Shown: positions 23,190-32,500, numbered from the stretch's first letter. The stretch: DNA of 42,316 nt from Dysgonamonadaceae bacterium (GCA_031253625.1 JAIRVZ010000060.1:1-42316), one strand, 5' to 3'. Translations and numbers: made by a program. Notes: generated by a model not told the origin, from the sequence alone.

Positions 23190-25391
23190 ATGGAAAATAT
23201 ATTTACAAAATCTGAACATAAGGACTATATTCACGCATATCACCGGTTATTAAAGGATATGGGAGATGCGTTGGAGCCCGGTGATATTGAAAATTTACGT
23301 CGGGATGTCGAATCTGCTTACACTCAAGGTGCCTACAGAGACGATATTTATGGCTTGAATATTTTGGTAAGAAATATACATACAGCTTTAATCGTATCAG
23401 AAGAAATAGGTTTAAAAAGGGCATCGATTATTTCTACATTGATTTCAGAGGCCGTTTTAAGTGGAAAAATGCCTATTGGGGATGTCGAGAAAAATTATGG
23501 CTCCGATGTTTCCGGCATTATCAACGGATTAATCAAAACGCAAGAATTATATTCGAAAAATGCAGTTATTGAAACAGAAAATTTCCGTAAACTGCTACTT
23601 TCTTTCGCTGAAGATGTAAGGGTTGTTTTGATTATGATTGCCGACCGGCTTTATTTGATGCGGGTTGCCAAACATTTTCAAGATGAAGAGCAACGCATGA
23701 AAATTGCAGCTGAGGCATCTTATCTGTACGTTCCTCTTGCTCACAAACTAGGATTATATAAAATCAAATCCGAACTGGAAGATTTATCTCTCAAATTCAG
23801 AGACCGGGCAGCTTACGATTTCATCGCCCGAAAAATAAATGAAACCAAAACTTCACGCGATAAATACATCGCAGCTTTTATTGCTCCTATTGAGGAAAAA
23901 CTGAAAGATGCGAATTTGAAATTCGATATAAAAGGTCGTACAAAATCCATTCATTCAATCAACAACAAAGTTCAAAAACAGAAAGTTGAATTTGAAAATA
24001 TCTACGACTTGTTTGCTGTTCGTGTGGTGTTGGAATCTCCTTTGGAAAAAGAAAAGGCCGAATGTTGGCAGGTTTATTCCATTATTACCGATATGTATCA
24101 GCCTAATCCTAAAAGGTTGAAAGACTGGCTGTCGATTCCTAAAAGTAATGGATATGAATCGCTTCACACAACGGTGATGGGACCTGAAGGTCGTTGGGTA
24201 GAAGTGCAAATCCGTACCAAACGAATGGACGAAATTGCTGAAAGAGGTTTGGCCGCTCATTGGAAATACAAGGGATTAAAAGGAGAAGATGGTATAGATG
24301 ATTGGTTGAACAATATGCGCGAGGCACTTGAAAGTAAAGACACTTCACCGGGTGATTTAATTAAAGATTTCAAAATGGATTTGTATGATGAAGAAATCTT
24401 TGTTTTCACGCCCAAAGGAGATTTATTCAAATTGCCGAAAAATGCGACTGTACTCGATTTCGCATTTGCTATCCATACGGGAGTTGGTTCGAAATGCGTT
24501 TCGGCAATAATCAATGGAAAAAACGTTACCATCAAGCACCGGTTGAAAAGTGGTGACCAAGTGGATATACATACTTCTCCCAATCAATCGCCTAGACAAG
24601 ACTGGTTGAATTTTGTAGTAACATCGAAAGCCCGTGTTAAAATCAAACAATCGTTGAAAGAGGCTGAAAACAAACAAGTTGCATTAGCTAAAGAATTGTT
24701 GCAACGTCGTTTCAAAAACAGAAAAATTGAAGAAGATGAGGGTAAAATGATGCGTTTGATCAAGAAAATCGGCTACAAAAAAGTTACTGATTTTTACGCA
24801 GATATAGCCACCGAAAAATTGGATGTCAATACCGTTATCGACCAATATTTAGAGTTGGAAAAGAAAGAGGCGGAAGTTGAATATGCCGACAGAAGTGTTG
24901 AAAATTATCGTGCTGTAACTCCTGCCGAAGAGATAGCGCAGAGCGACGATGCCTTAATTATTGACCAAAATCTTACCGGAATCGAATATAAACTGGCAAA
25001 ATGTTGTAACCCGATTTTTGGCGACGAAATATTTGGATTCGTTTCTTCGCAAGGCATCAGAATACACCGGAAAAACTGTCCGAATGCTCCCGAACTGTTC
25101 AACCGTTTTGGCTACCGGGTAGTAAACGCCCGTTGGTCTGGAAAATCAGACGGAAATTATCCGATAACGTTGAGAATTATAGGAAATGACGATATAGGTA
25201 TCGTTACAAATATCACTTCGGTCATCTCGAAAGAAAACGGGATGACTCTACGCTCTATTTCTGTAGATTCAAGCGATGGCTTGTTTCAAGGAAACATCAC
25301 AGTATTGGTCTGCAATACTTCCGTTATGGATTCTTTGATAAAGAAAATCAAAGCTGTAAAAGGCGTGAAACAAGTAACGCGGATTTACTAA
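23190..25391 (+). CDS. Long RelA/SpoT homologue with degenerate HD domain (probable (p)ppGpp synthetase only)
   Basis: The 733-residue protein has the full long-RSH layout: HD-like region (1-180), synthetase (about 210-360), TGS (390-450), helical and zinc-finger region (CCNP near 605) and ACT (655-733). In the HD region the hydrolase motif HDxxED reads S86-E87-A-V-L90-S91, and HNMR has become YLMR. Hydrolysis of (p)ppGpp is therefore very unlikely. The synthetase half is intact: RTK in the ATP loop, the acidic residue in YDLFAVRV, and the glutamate in VEVQIRT. Its motif RLKD matches the RxKD class of bifunctional enzymes rather than the ExDD of proteobacterial RelA. A second RSH with an intact HD lies at 40445. 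Confidence 0.95.
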   Translation: MENIFTKSEHKDYIHAYHRLLKDMGDALEPGDIENLRRDVESAYTQGAYRDDIYGLNILVRNIHTALIVSEEIGLKRASIISTLISEAVLSGKMPIGDVEKNYGSDVSGIINGLIKTQELYSKNAVIETENFRKLLLSFAEDVRVVLIMIADRLYLMRVAKHFQDEEQRMKIAAEASYLYVPLAHKLGLYKIKSELEDLSLKFRDRAAYDFIARKINETKTSRDKYIAAFIAPIEEKLKDANLKFDIKGRTKSIHSINNKVQKQKVEFENIYDLFAVRVVLESPLEKEKAECWQVYSIITDMYQPNPKRLKDWLSIPKSNGYESLHTTVMGPEGRWVEVQIRTKRMDEIAERGLAAHWKYKGLKGEDGIDDWLNNMREALESKDTSPGDLIKDFKMDLYDEEIFVFTPKGDLFKLPKNATVLDFAFAIHTGVGSKCVSAIINGKNVTIKHRLKSGDQVDIHTSPNQSPRQDWLNFVVTSKARVKIKQSLKEAENKQVALAKELLQRRFKNRKIEEDEGKMMRLIKKIGYKKVTDFYADIATEKLDVNTVIDQYLELEKKEAEVEYADRSVENYRAVTPAEEIAQSDDALIIDQNLTGIEYKLAKCCNPIFGDEIFGFVSSQGIRIHRKNCPNAPELFNRFGYRVVNARWSGKSDGNYPITLRIIGNDDIGIVTNITSVISKENGMTLRSISVDSSDGLFQGNITVLVCNTSVMDSLIKKIKAVKGVKQVTRIY

Positions 25392-25437
25392 CAGGGTTGC
25401 GCCAAACCTCCTTATGTGCTGGCATTTTTCTGTCATA

Positions 25438-27330
25438 TTATTCTAAGTAAGTATAGCCATACAAACCCGAACGATAATTGGATAAAAACTCGCGTCCTTC
25501 TTCTACCGAAATTTTGCCTTCTTTCATGGAAGATGTTACCCACGATTCTACCGTGCGCACCAACTTTTTAGGACTGTATTGCACATATTCCAATACGTCG
25601 GCAATGGTTTCACCATCAATGATTTGCTCGATTTTATGTCCGTTTTCATCTACCGAAATATGGACTGCATTCGTATCTCCGAAAAGATTATGCAAATCTC
25701 CGAGAATTTCCTGATAGGCTCCAACCAAAAATACACCAATATAATAAGGCTCTTTTCCTTTGACCGGATGCACAGGAAGGAAGTTTGAATAATTCTTACT
25801 GTTGATAAAGTTATCTATTTTTCCGTCGGAATCGCAAGTAATATCCTGCAATGTTGCTGTACGGGAAGGTTTCTCGTCTAAGCGGGTAATCGGAACAATA
25901 GGGAATACTTGGTCGATTGCCCAAGAATCCGGTAGCGACTGGAACAACGAAAAATTACAGAAATATTTATCCGGCAACATTTTGGAAATTTTCCTTAATT
26001 CTTCGGGAGCATGTTTCATTTCAACGGCCATATTATGCACTTCGCGGGCGATTGACCAATACAGTCGTTCGACTTGAGCGCGGGAAACCAAATCCAACAT
26101 TCCCAAACTGAAACGGTCTAAGGCTTCTTCACGAATTTGCTGCGCGTCGTGCCATGTTTCTATCAAACGGGGATGATTCATTTCGTCCCACAACTTGTAA
26201 AGTTCTTTTACTAATTCGTGGGCATCTTCGGGCAATGGTTCATCTTCTTCCCATTCAGGCAATGAAGCTGTTTCGAGTACTTCAAAAATAAGTACGGAAT
26301 GATGTGCAGTTAACGAACGACCCGATTCTGTGATGATATTAGGTTGTGGAATTTCATTTTTCTCACAGGCATCAACCAATGTAGAGATGGAGTCATTCAC
26401 ATATTCCTGAATGGAATAATTCATGCTGCTTTCACTGGCAGAAGAACGTGTTCCGTCGTAATCGACGCCCAATCCGCCACCAATGTCAACAAATTCCACA
26501 TCGTAGCCCATTTTGCGCAATTGCACATAAAATTGAGATGCCTCGCGCAAAGCGTTTTTAATACGACGTATTTTTGTTACTTGACTTCCGATATGGAAAT
26601 GAATTAGCTTTAAGCAATCTTCCATTTTGTTTTTTTCGAGAAAGTCGAGTGCCTCCAGCAATTCGCTCGACGACAAGCCGAATTTACTGACATCGCCTCC
26701 GGATTCTTCCCATTTTCCACTTCCTGCACTGGCCAATTTGATACGAATACCAATATTCGGGCGGATTTTCATTTTTTTGGAAAGTTCGGAAATCAACTTC
26801 AATTCGTTCATTTTCTCCACCACAAGGAAAATCCTTTTTCCCATTTTTTGAGCTAATAAAGCCAATTGAATATAAGCTTCGTCTTTGTAGCCATTGCAAA
26901 TAATCAAAGAATCGTCGCTGGTGTTGATAGCCAAAACTGCGTGCAATTCGGGTTTAGAACCGGCCTCCAATCCAATGTTGAATTTTTTTCCATGGCTGAC
27001 GATTTCTTCAACCACCTGACGCATTTGGTTTACTTTAATCGGATATATGATAAAGTTTTTGGCATGATAATTATATTCTTCCGCTGCAGTCTTGAAACAA
27101 TTTGAAATTTTTTCGATACGGTTATCCAATATATCTGAAAACCGAACCAAGAGCGGTGCGGATATATCACGCACGACCAACTCATCCATCAACTCCTTTA
27201 AATCAACAGATGCGTGTCCTTGTTTGGGACTGACAATTAAATGTCCTTTTTCATTGATAGAAAAATAATTCAAACCCCAGCCATGAATATTATACAACTC
27301 GACTGAGTCTTCAATTCTCCATTTTCTCAT
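25438..27330 (-). CDS. speA: Biosynthetic arginine decarboxylase
   Basis: The 630-residue PLP enzyme converts arginine to agmatine in polyamine synthesis. It is the fold-type III (alanine-racemase-like) SpeA: the PLP lysine K99 lies in YPIKVNQMRQ, VDIGGGLGVDYDGT marks the phosphate-binding site, and ESGRSLTAHHSVLI follows. The length matches the biosynthetic family (about 630-660). I chose the ATG at 27328-27330, beginning MRKWRIEDS. The frame stays open to 27495, but that stretch only translates the palindromic repeat at 27357-27450 and is not protein-like. It is convergent with the (p)ppGpp synthetase gene (46-base gap) and divergent from kdsA. No other polyamine gene is in the window. Confidence 0.95.
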   Translation of the reverse strand: MRKWRIEDSVELYNIHGWGLNYFSINEKGHLIVSPKQGHASVDLKELMDELVVRDISAPLLVRFSDILDNRIEKISNCFKTAAEEYNYHAKNFIIYPIKVNQMRQVVEEIVSHGKKFNIGLEAGSKPELHAVLAINTSDDSLIICNGYKDEAYIQLALLAQKMGKRIFLVVEKMNELKLISELSKKMKIRPNIGIRIKLASAGSGKWEESGGDVSKFGLSSSELLEALDFLEKNKMEDCLKLIHFHIGSQVTKIRRIKNALREASQFYVQLRKMGYDVEFVDIGGGLGVDYDGTRSSASESSMNYSIQEYVNDSISTLVDACEKNEIPQPNIITESGRSLTAHHSVLIFEVLETASLPEWEEDEPLPEDAHELVKELYKLWDEMNHPRLIETWHDAQQIREEALDRFSLGMLDLVSRAQVERLYWSIAREVHNMAVEMKHAPEELRKISKMLPDKYFCNFSLFQSLPDSWAIDQVFPIVPITRLDEKPSRTATLQDITCDSDGKIDNFINSKNYSNFLPVHPVKGKEPYYIGVFLVGAYQEILGDLHNLFGDTNAVHISVDENGHKIEQIIDGETIADVLEYVQYSPKKLVRTVESWVTSSMKEGKISVEEGREFLSNYRSGLYGYTYLE

Positions 27331-27356
27331 TTCAAAATTTTTAATTAAATTTATTA

Positions 27357-27450
27357 CCCCTAAATCCCCTAAAGGGGACTTTAATTTCTGAAAAAACCGA
27401 AAGCTACTATGGCCTTTGGCTCTCCAAGTTCCCTTTAGGGGATTTAGGGG
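27357..27450. repeat. Palindromic dispersed repeat, copy 1
   Basis: Arms 27357-27381 and 27426-27450 start with CCCCTAAATCCCCTAAAG and pair at 24 of 25 positions around a 44-base loop. Copy 2 (32254-32348) has the same arms and a loop matching at about 25 of the first 34 positions. This size and structure suit a small MITE or REP-type element. It lies between the divergent speA and kdsA genes. Confidence 0.93.
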
Positions 27451-27482
27451 TGAATTTGCTGCGAAATTAACAATAAAAACAA

Positions 27483-27490
27483 TAACTTTG
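27483..27490 (+). promoter_or_regulatory. Possible -7 box for kdsA
   Basis: TAACTTTG matches TAnnTTTG, 25 bases before the kdsA ATG at 27516. A TTG at 27456-27458 is 24 bases upstream, slightly too far for the usual -33 spacing. Confidence 0.48.
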
Positions 27491-27515
27491 CACAAAAATT
27501 AAAATATTGAAAGTA

Positions 27516-28328
27516 ATGAAATTAGATTATTTCAAAAACGAGAAAAATAGCAACTTTTTTTTGCTTGCAGGACCTTGTGTTATAGAAGGAGAAGAAATGG
27601 CTTTGCAAATAGCCGAACGCATTGTAAAGATGACCGAAAAATTGAATATTCCTTATGCTTTTAAGGGTTCTTTCAAGAAAGCCAACCGGTCGAAAATCGA
27701 TTCTTTCACAGGCATTGGAGATGAAAAAGCCTTGAAAATTCTTCGTAAAGTAAAAGAAACTTTCGGGGTTCCGGTCGTTACCGACATTCACGAAACCCAC
27801 GATGCTTTTTTGGCTGCCGAATATGTTGATATTTTGCAAATTCCAGCCTTTCTTTGCCGTCAAACCGACTTATTAGTGGCTGCAGCAGAAACCGGAAAGA
27901 TTGTCAATGTAAAAAAAGGACAGTTTTTATCTCCGGGAGCAATGAAATTTGCGGTACAAAAAATTATTGATTCGGGAAATAATAATGTGATGCTCACAGA
28001 GCGAGGAACCACTTTCGGATATTCCGATTTAATTGTCGATTATCGAGGAATTCCCGAAATGCAAACTTTTGGTTTTCCTGTCGTGATGGATATAACTCAT
28101 TCACTTCAACAACCGAATCAAACCAGCGGAGTAACCGGAGGGTTGCCTCAGTTGATAGAAACAATCGCTAAAGCTGCCGTTGCTGTCGGAGTCGACGGAT
28201 TATTTATCGAAACTCATCAAAATCCCGCAGAAGCCAAATCGGATGGTGCTAATATGCTGAAAATCGATTTGTTGGAGAGTTTGTTGGTAAAGTTATTGAG
28301 AGTTAGAGAAAGTATAATTTGTTCGTGA
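27516..28328 (+). CDS. kdsA: 3-deoxy-8-phosphooctulonate synthase (Kdo-8-phosphate synthase)
   Basis: The 270-residue cytosolic enzyme condenses phosphoenolpyruvate with arabinose 5-phosphate to give Kdo-8-phosphate for the LPS inner core. Typical blocks are LLAGPCVIEGEEMALQIAE near the N-terminus, FKGSFKKANRSK, TDIHETHDA, LQIPAFLCRQTDLL, KKGQFLSPGAMK, TERGTTFGY, and DITHSLQQPN near the end. The ATG at 27516 is chosen; a TTG three codons upstream in the same frame is less likely. A TAACTTTG box is 25 bases upstream. The gene ends exactly where the opposing cytidylate-kinase-like gene ends, with no spacer. With lpxB nearby this indicates the cell makes lipid A and Kdo. Confidence 0.97.
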   Translation: MKLDYFKNEKNSNFFLLAGPCVIEGEEMALQIAERIVKMTEKLNIPYAFKGSFKKANRSKIDSFTGIGDEKALKILRKVKETFGVPVVTDIHETHDAFLAAEYVDILQIPAFLCRQTDLLVAAAETGKIVNVKKGQFLSPGAMKFAVQKIIDSGNNNVMLTERGTTFGYSDLIVDYRGIPEMQTFGFPVVMDITHSLQQPNQTSGVTGGLPQLIETIAKAAVAVGVDGLFIETHQNPAEAKSDGANMLKIDLLESLLVKLLRVRESIICS

Positions 28329-28943
28329 TTACAATCTTTGTACAAAATGTAGAATGCAATCTACAACTTCCTCTACACCAAGCGTCGAAGAATTAAGGCA
28401 CAAATCATACGAAGTTGACATGCCCCAAATTTTATTGCTGTAATAATTGTAATATGCCGCCCGCTTTTTATCCGTTTGTTCTATTAAGGTTTTAATTTTA
28501 TCTTCCGGCAAATTTTGGTGTTTGGAAATTCTTTGGATGCGGTCTTTGATGCTGGCAGTAATAAAAACGCTCAGTCTGCGAGGATGGTCACGGAGAATAT
28601 AATCGGCACATCTTCCGACAAAAATGCAGGATTGTTGTTCTGATAAATTCCGTATAACATCGCTTTGTATTTTGAACAAAGATTCGTTGGATAAATAATT
28701 GTTGGTGTAAAAATCTCCTCTTCCGAAAGACGATAAATCGAATAACCCGCTTATTAAGCTGAAACCGGTTTTTTCGTCGGCCTGTTCGAACAATTCCGGG
28801 CATAATCCGCTTTCTTTCGAAGCTATGTGTATCAATTCTTTATCGTAGCAGGATATTCCCAATTGCGTGGAAAGCATTTCTCCTACTTGTTTGCCGCCAC
28901 TTCCTAATTGGCGGCCGATGGTGATTACAAATTTTTCTTCCAT
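28329..28943 (-). CDS. Cytidylate kinase-like family protein
   Basis: The 204-residue protein belongs to the cytidylate-kinase-like P-loop family. The N-terminal loop ITIGRQLGSGGKQVG (residues 7-21) is the nucleotide-binding Walker A variant. FVGRCADYIL (about 98-107) and a lid-like basic segment IQRISKHQNL follow. True Cmk proteins phosphorylate CMP; this subfamily is separate, widespread in gut Bacteroidales and clostridia, and its substrate is not established. It is the last gene of the surE-lpxB-MATE transcript, 14 bases behind the MATE gene, and abuts the end of kdsA on the opposite strand. Confidence 0.88.
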   Translation of the reverse strand: MEEKFVITIGRQLGSGGKQVGEMLSTQLGISCYDKELIHIASKESGLCPELFEQADEKTGFSLISGLFDLSSFGRGDFYTNNYLSNESLFKIQSDVIRNLSEQQSCIFVGRCADYILRDHPRRLSVFITASIKDRIQRISKHQNLPEDKIKTLIEQTDKKRAAYYNYYSNKIWGMSTSYDLCLNSSTLGVEEVVDCILHFVQRL

Positions 28944-28957
28944 GGTACTGAAAAATA

Positions 28958-30313
28958 TTATGAAACTTGTTCTGTCTTAAGTTTTCGCAATTGTCTTATG
29001 AGTAAAACCGAAGCTAAAGTTATTGAAATACAATCTGCTATCGGCATACTTAGCCAAACTCCGTTTATTCCCCAATATCCGGGTAGTATCAATAACAAAG
29101 GTATCAAAAAAATTACCTGACGGGTTAACGACATAAAAATGGCTTGCCCGGGTTTTTCGATACTTTGGAAAAATGTAGACGTTACCATTTGTAGTCCGAC
29201 TAATGGATAAAATGTGAAAACATATCGCAACCCGACAACAGCAAAATTAGTCAATGCCTCGTCGGTAGTAAAAATAGAGGCAACTGTGCGAGGGAAAAGC
29301 TGGACAACCGTAAATCCCAACGACATGACTATCGTTGCACAAATGATTGTAAATTTCAATACCTTTATTACTCGCGCATTCAAGCGAGCACCATAATTAT
29401 AACCCGCAATAGGCTGCATTCCCTGATTAAATCCCATAACTATCATCGCAAAAAGGAAGGCAACGCGGTTTACAATTCCATAAGCGCCAACGGCCAAATC
29501 TCCGCCATTGTTAATTAGACCGTGATTGATTAAAACAACGATTACACAAGCTGCCGAATTCATTAAAAAAGGAGCCAGTCCGATAGATAAAGCATCTTTT
29601 ACTATTTTTTTCTTTAGCTTATAAATCCCTTTTTTCAGGTGTATAAAATTATTCTTATCGCTGAAAAGACGCATTTGCCATATCAGTACGAGTGTTTGAG
29701 AAATGACAGTTGCAGAAGCACTTCCGCGTATTCCCCATCCGAATTTAAATACAAACAACGGATTAAGAACTATATTGATAAGTACGGTAAAAATCGTTGC
29801 AAACATCGCTTTTTGAGGACTTCCCGATGAACGCAACACGGCATTTAATCCGAAAAATAAATAAGTAACAATATTCCCGCACAAGATTATTTGCATAAAA
29901 TCATGTGCATAGGGCAATGTATCAGGACTTGCTCCAAAAAAATAAAGAATAGGGTTGAGGAAAAATGAAACGATAACCGAATAAGCCAATCCCACAATAA
30001 TATTAAGGGTAATTACATTTCCCAAAATATTGTTGGCCGTATCGTAATCTTTTTGACCTAAGCGTATCGACAATAGAGTAGAGCCTCCTATTCCGGTGAG
30101 CGTAGCAAAAGCGGCAGACAGATTCATTAAAGGAAAAGAGATAGCCAATCCGGAAAGAGCCAACGGCCCAACGCCATGCCCGATAAAAATGCTATCTGTT
30201 ATATTGTATAAAGAAGCTGCCGTCATCGCAATAATAGCCGGAACGGCATATTGTATCAGCAGTTTCCCTACGGGCTCTGTTCCTAAAGCAAGCGGAGCGT
30301 TTTCACTTTTCAT
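28958..30313 (-). CDS. MATE family efflux transporter
   Basis: The 451-residue inner-membrane protein has twelve hydrophobic segments in two similar halves, the layout of MATE antiporters, which expel cationic drugs or metabolites against sodium or protons. The opening (GKLLIQYAVPAIIAMTAASLYNITDSIFIGHGVG) and the mid-protein FNQGMQPIAGYNYGA are family hallmarks. The N-terminal half also has LNAVLRSSGSPQKAM. The gene starts nine bases after lpxB ends and is followed by the cytidylate-kinase-like gene, so it belongs to the surE operon. Substrate not visible. A lipid-linked-oligosaccharide flippase of the same superfamily is less likely given the NorM-like signature. Confidence 0.94.
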   Translation of the reverse strand: MKSENAPLALGTEPVGKLLIQYAVPAIIAMTAASLYNITDSIFIGHGVGPLALSGLAISFPLMNLSAAFATLTGIGGSTLLSIRLGQKDYDTANNILGNVITLNIIVGLAYSVIVSFFLNPILYFFGASPDTLPYAHDFMQIILCGNIVTYLFFGLNAVLRSSGSPQKAMFATIFTVLINIVLNPLFVFKFGWGIRGSASATVISQTLVLIWQMRLFSDKNNFIHLKKGIYKLKKKIVKDALSIGLAPFLMNSAACVIVVLINHGLINNGGDLAVGAYGIVNRVAFLFAMIVMGFNQGMQPIAGYNYGARLNARVIKVLKFTIICATIVMSLGFTVVQLFPRTVASIFTTDEALTNFAVVGLRYVFTFYPLVGLQMVTSTFFQSIEKPGQAIFMSLTRQVIFLIPLLLILPGYWGINGVWLSMPIADCISITLASVLLIRQLRKLKTEQVS

Positions 30314-30322
30314 AACAAAAAT

Positions 30323-31459
30323 TTACCCTTTGGGTTTAAGACTTTGTACAATAATTTTGGCTGCTTGTTGCGAAGCTCCGGTTTTTCCCAAAATATCAAT
30401 CACTTTGTCGTAGCCTTGCAACATTTTGTTACGGTAATCCGAATCATTAATTATTGCATAAAGTTCGTCGGATATGTTTTTTTCGGAGAAATATTTTCCG
30501 AAGAGTTCCTTTACGACGGTTTTTCCGGCAATCAAATTGACTAACGAAATATATTTTACCGAGAAGAAATGTTTAAATACAAAAGAAGAAATATGTTTCA
30601 CCGGCACTTTATAGCAAACAGTTTGCGGAACCCTCAATAGTGCCGTTTCCAAAGTAGCGGTTCCTGAAGTAACCAAAGCGGCTTGCGATTGTTGCAATAA
30701 TCGATAGGTTTGTCCGAATACAATATTTATGTTTGTATTTTTTAAAAAAGCTTGATAATAAGTTGTATCTATTCCCGGTGCTCCGGCAATCACGGCTTGG
30801 TAATCGGGAAATTTAGAAACAACCGAAATCATAGTCGGTAAATTATCTTTGATTTCCTGCTTGCGACTTCCTGCCAAAAGTGCGATTATAGGTTTTTCCG
30901 GTAATTGATTAACTTGAATAAATTCTTCAAAAGTTTCGTTGGCATGTTCCCGGTTGGCTATCGAATCGACAGAAGGATTTCTCACATAATCAATTTTATA
31001 GTCGTATTTATTGTAAAATTCGACTTCAAAAGGCAAAATCGAAAGCATTTTGTCAACATGTTTCCGAATATCCTTAATCCGGTATTTTTTCCAAGCCCAT
31101 ATTTTAGGAGAAATATAATAGTAAACAGGGATATGAAGATTTGTCTTTACATATTCGGCTATTTTTAGATTGAATCCGGGATAATCAATTAAAATTACGA
31201 CATCAGGATTATACTTTTCAATATCCTGTTTGCATAAATCCATATTCTTAAATATGGTGCGTAAATTCAGCAACACAGGAATAAACCCCATATAAGCCAT
31301 TTCTCTGTAATGCTTAACTAAATCACCTCCGACATCTTGCATTAAATCACCTCCGAAGAAACGAAAATCAGCCTCTTTGTCTGATTCTTTCAATGATTTC
31401 ATCAAATTAGATGCGTGTAAATCACCGGAAGCCTCGCCTGCTATTAAGTAATATTTCAT
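30323..31459 (-). CDS. lpxB: Lipid-A-disaccharide synthase
   Basis: The 378-residue peripheral membrane glycosyltransferase joins UDP-2,3-diacylglucosamine and lipid X to form the lipid A disaccharide. The start shows [17 protein letters not shown], and the middle has [15 protein letters not shown] with [19 protein letters not shown] and YKVPVK mark the C-terminal UDP-binding half. Where most homologues have VGHP or VGNP, this protein reads VRNP ([10 protein letters not shown]), a glycine-to-arginine change that one base (GGA to AGA) could produce. The ATG at 31457-31459 is chosen because it overlaps the surE stop by four bases; the longer frame to 31555 is non-homologous antisense of surE. 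Confidence 0.95.
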   Translation of the reverse strand: MKYYLIAGEASGDLHASNLMKSLKESDKEADFRFFGGDLMQDVGGDLVKHYREMAYMGFIPVLLNLRTIFKNMDLCKQDIEKYNPDVVILIDYPGFNLKIAEYVKTNLHIPVYYYISPKIWAWKKYRIKDIRKHVDKMLSILPFEVEFYNKYDYKIDYVRNPSVDSIANREHANETFEEFIQVNQLPEKPIIALLAGSRKQEIKDNLPTMISVVSKFPDYQAVIAGAPGIDTTYYQAFLKNTNINIVFGQTYRLLQQSQAALVTSGTATLETALLRVPQTVCYKVPVKHISSFVFKHFFSVKYISLVNLIAGKTVVKELFGKYFSEKNISDELYAIINDSDYRNKMLQGYDKVIDILGKTGASQQAAKIIVQSLKPKG

Positions 31460-32232
31460 GCGTTTTCCCAATGTTTCAGCCGGTCGACCATTTGATAAGC
31501 CGTCAAATCGATTTGACTTGGAACAATCGATACGTAACCGTTGGTCAAAGCCCATTCGTCTGTATTTTTGTCGTCGGGCGTAAAATTTTCAAATACTCCG
31601 GTTAGCCAATAAATATCTTTCCCGGAGCCATCTTTCGATTTCATGAATTCGGAAACCCAGCGTCCGGGCGTTTGAGTGCAAATTTTCATTCCTTTGATTT
31701 CGCCTTCGTTGGGAACGTTTACGTTCAGACAAATGCCTTTCGGTAAGCCTTCTTCCAGTACTTTTTCGGCAACAATCCGAGCATATTTAACCGCTTCGGA
31801 AAAATCTGCATTCGAAGAATGGTCGGTAAGAGAAACTCCAAACGAAGGAATGCCAAAAATACAACCCTCAAGAGCCGCTCCCATAGTTCCGGAGTATATA
31901 ATACATATTGCAGCATTCGAACCGTGATTAATTCCGGAAATAACCAAATCCGGTTTCCGGTCTAAAATCTCATTGATGGCTAATTTAACACAATCGACAG
32001 GAGTTCCCGTACATGAATAGACGGTCAGATTTTCTTCCTGTTTCAGTCGAAAAATCCTTAACGGGACGTATGGTGTAATAGCGCTCGACATGCCGGAACG
32101 GGGACCTTCGGGAGCCAAAACAACTATTTCGCCCAAAGGCTTTATCACCTCAATCAAACACTGAATCCCTTTTGCATGAACGCCATCGTCGTTAGTAATT
32201 AAAATCAACGGTTTTTTATTATTGTGCTTCAT
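31456..32232 (-). CDS. surE: 5'/3'-nucleotidase SurE
   Basis: The 258-residue enzyme dephosphorylates nucleoside 5'- and 3'-monophosphates. The metal site is clear: ILITNDDGV (D15, D16), SGMSSAIT near residue 46, and GINHGSNA with its ligand asparagine near 100. The [11 protein letters not shown] segment is also typical. It heads an operon with lpxB (ATGA overlap), a MATE transporter and a cytidylate-kinase-like protein. A TAAATTTG box on the minus strand at 32412-32419 would place palindromic repeat copy 2 in the 5' leader. Divergent to parA. Confidence 0.96.
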   Translation of the reverse strand: MKHNNKKPLILITNDDGVHAKGIQCLIEVIKPLGEIVVLAPEGPRSGMSSAITPYVPLRIFRLKQEENLTVYSCTGTPVDCVKLAINEILDRKPDLVISGINHGSNAAICIIYSGTMGAALEGCIFGIPSFGVSLTDHSSNADFSEAVKYARIVAEKVLEEGLPKGICLNVNVPNEGEIKGMKICTQTPGRWVSEFMKSKDGSGKDIYWLTGVFENFTPDDKNTDEWALTNGYVSIVPSQIDLTAYQMVDRLKHWENA

Positions 32233-32253
32233 AATTTATTGAATATAAACATA

Positions 32254-32348
32254 CCCCTAAATCCCCTAAAGGGGACTTCAATTCCTAAAAAAACCGAAGA
32301 TAACTACGGTCTATCACACACTAAAGTCCCCTTTAGGGGATTTAGGGG
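32254..32348. repeat. Palindromic dispersed repeat, copy 2
   Basis: Arms 32254-32278 and 32324-32348 are a perfect 25-bp inverted repeat starting CCCCTAAATCCCCTAAAG, with a 45-base loop resembling that of copy 1 at 27357-27450. It lies in the 268-base divergent gap between surE and parA. Confidence 0.95.
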
Positions 32349-32411
32349 GCAAAGTTAATCAAAAGTTATCAACAATAAGTAAAAGTTATTAACATCGAAC
32401 GCATTTGTTTG

Positions 32412-32419
32412 CAAATTTA
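32412..32419 (-). promoter_or_regulatory. Possible -7 box for the surE operon
   Basis: The minus strand reads TAAATTTG (TAnnTTTG), 180 bases upstream of surE. If used, the transcript would carry the palindromic repeat as a leader hairpin. Confidence 0.4.
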
Positions 32420-32444
32420 GGTACAAGAGTTGTTGGATTAAAAT

Positions 32445-32452
32445 TAAATTTG
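32445..32452 (+). promoter_or_regulatory. Possible -7 box for parA
   Basis: TAAATTTG matches TAnnTTTG, 48 bases before the parA ATG. It lies back-to-back with the surE box at 32412-32419. Confidence 0.5.
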
Positions 32453-32500
32453 CACGTTGAAAAATCAAATTGAAAATACACATTATAACAGATTGTTATC

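Noticed and set aside
27331..27495. N-terminal extension of speA by 55 residues
   Set aside because: The stretch only translates the palindromic repeat; the family start MRKWRIEDS at 27330 gives the normal length.
31460..31555. Longer LpxB start
   Set aside because: This would be antiparallel-frame sequence of surE; the ATG at 31459 overlaps the surE stop as expected for coupled genes.
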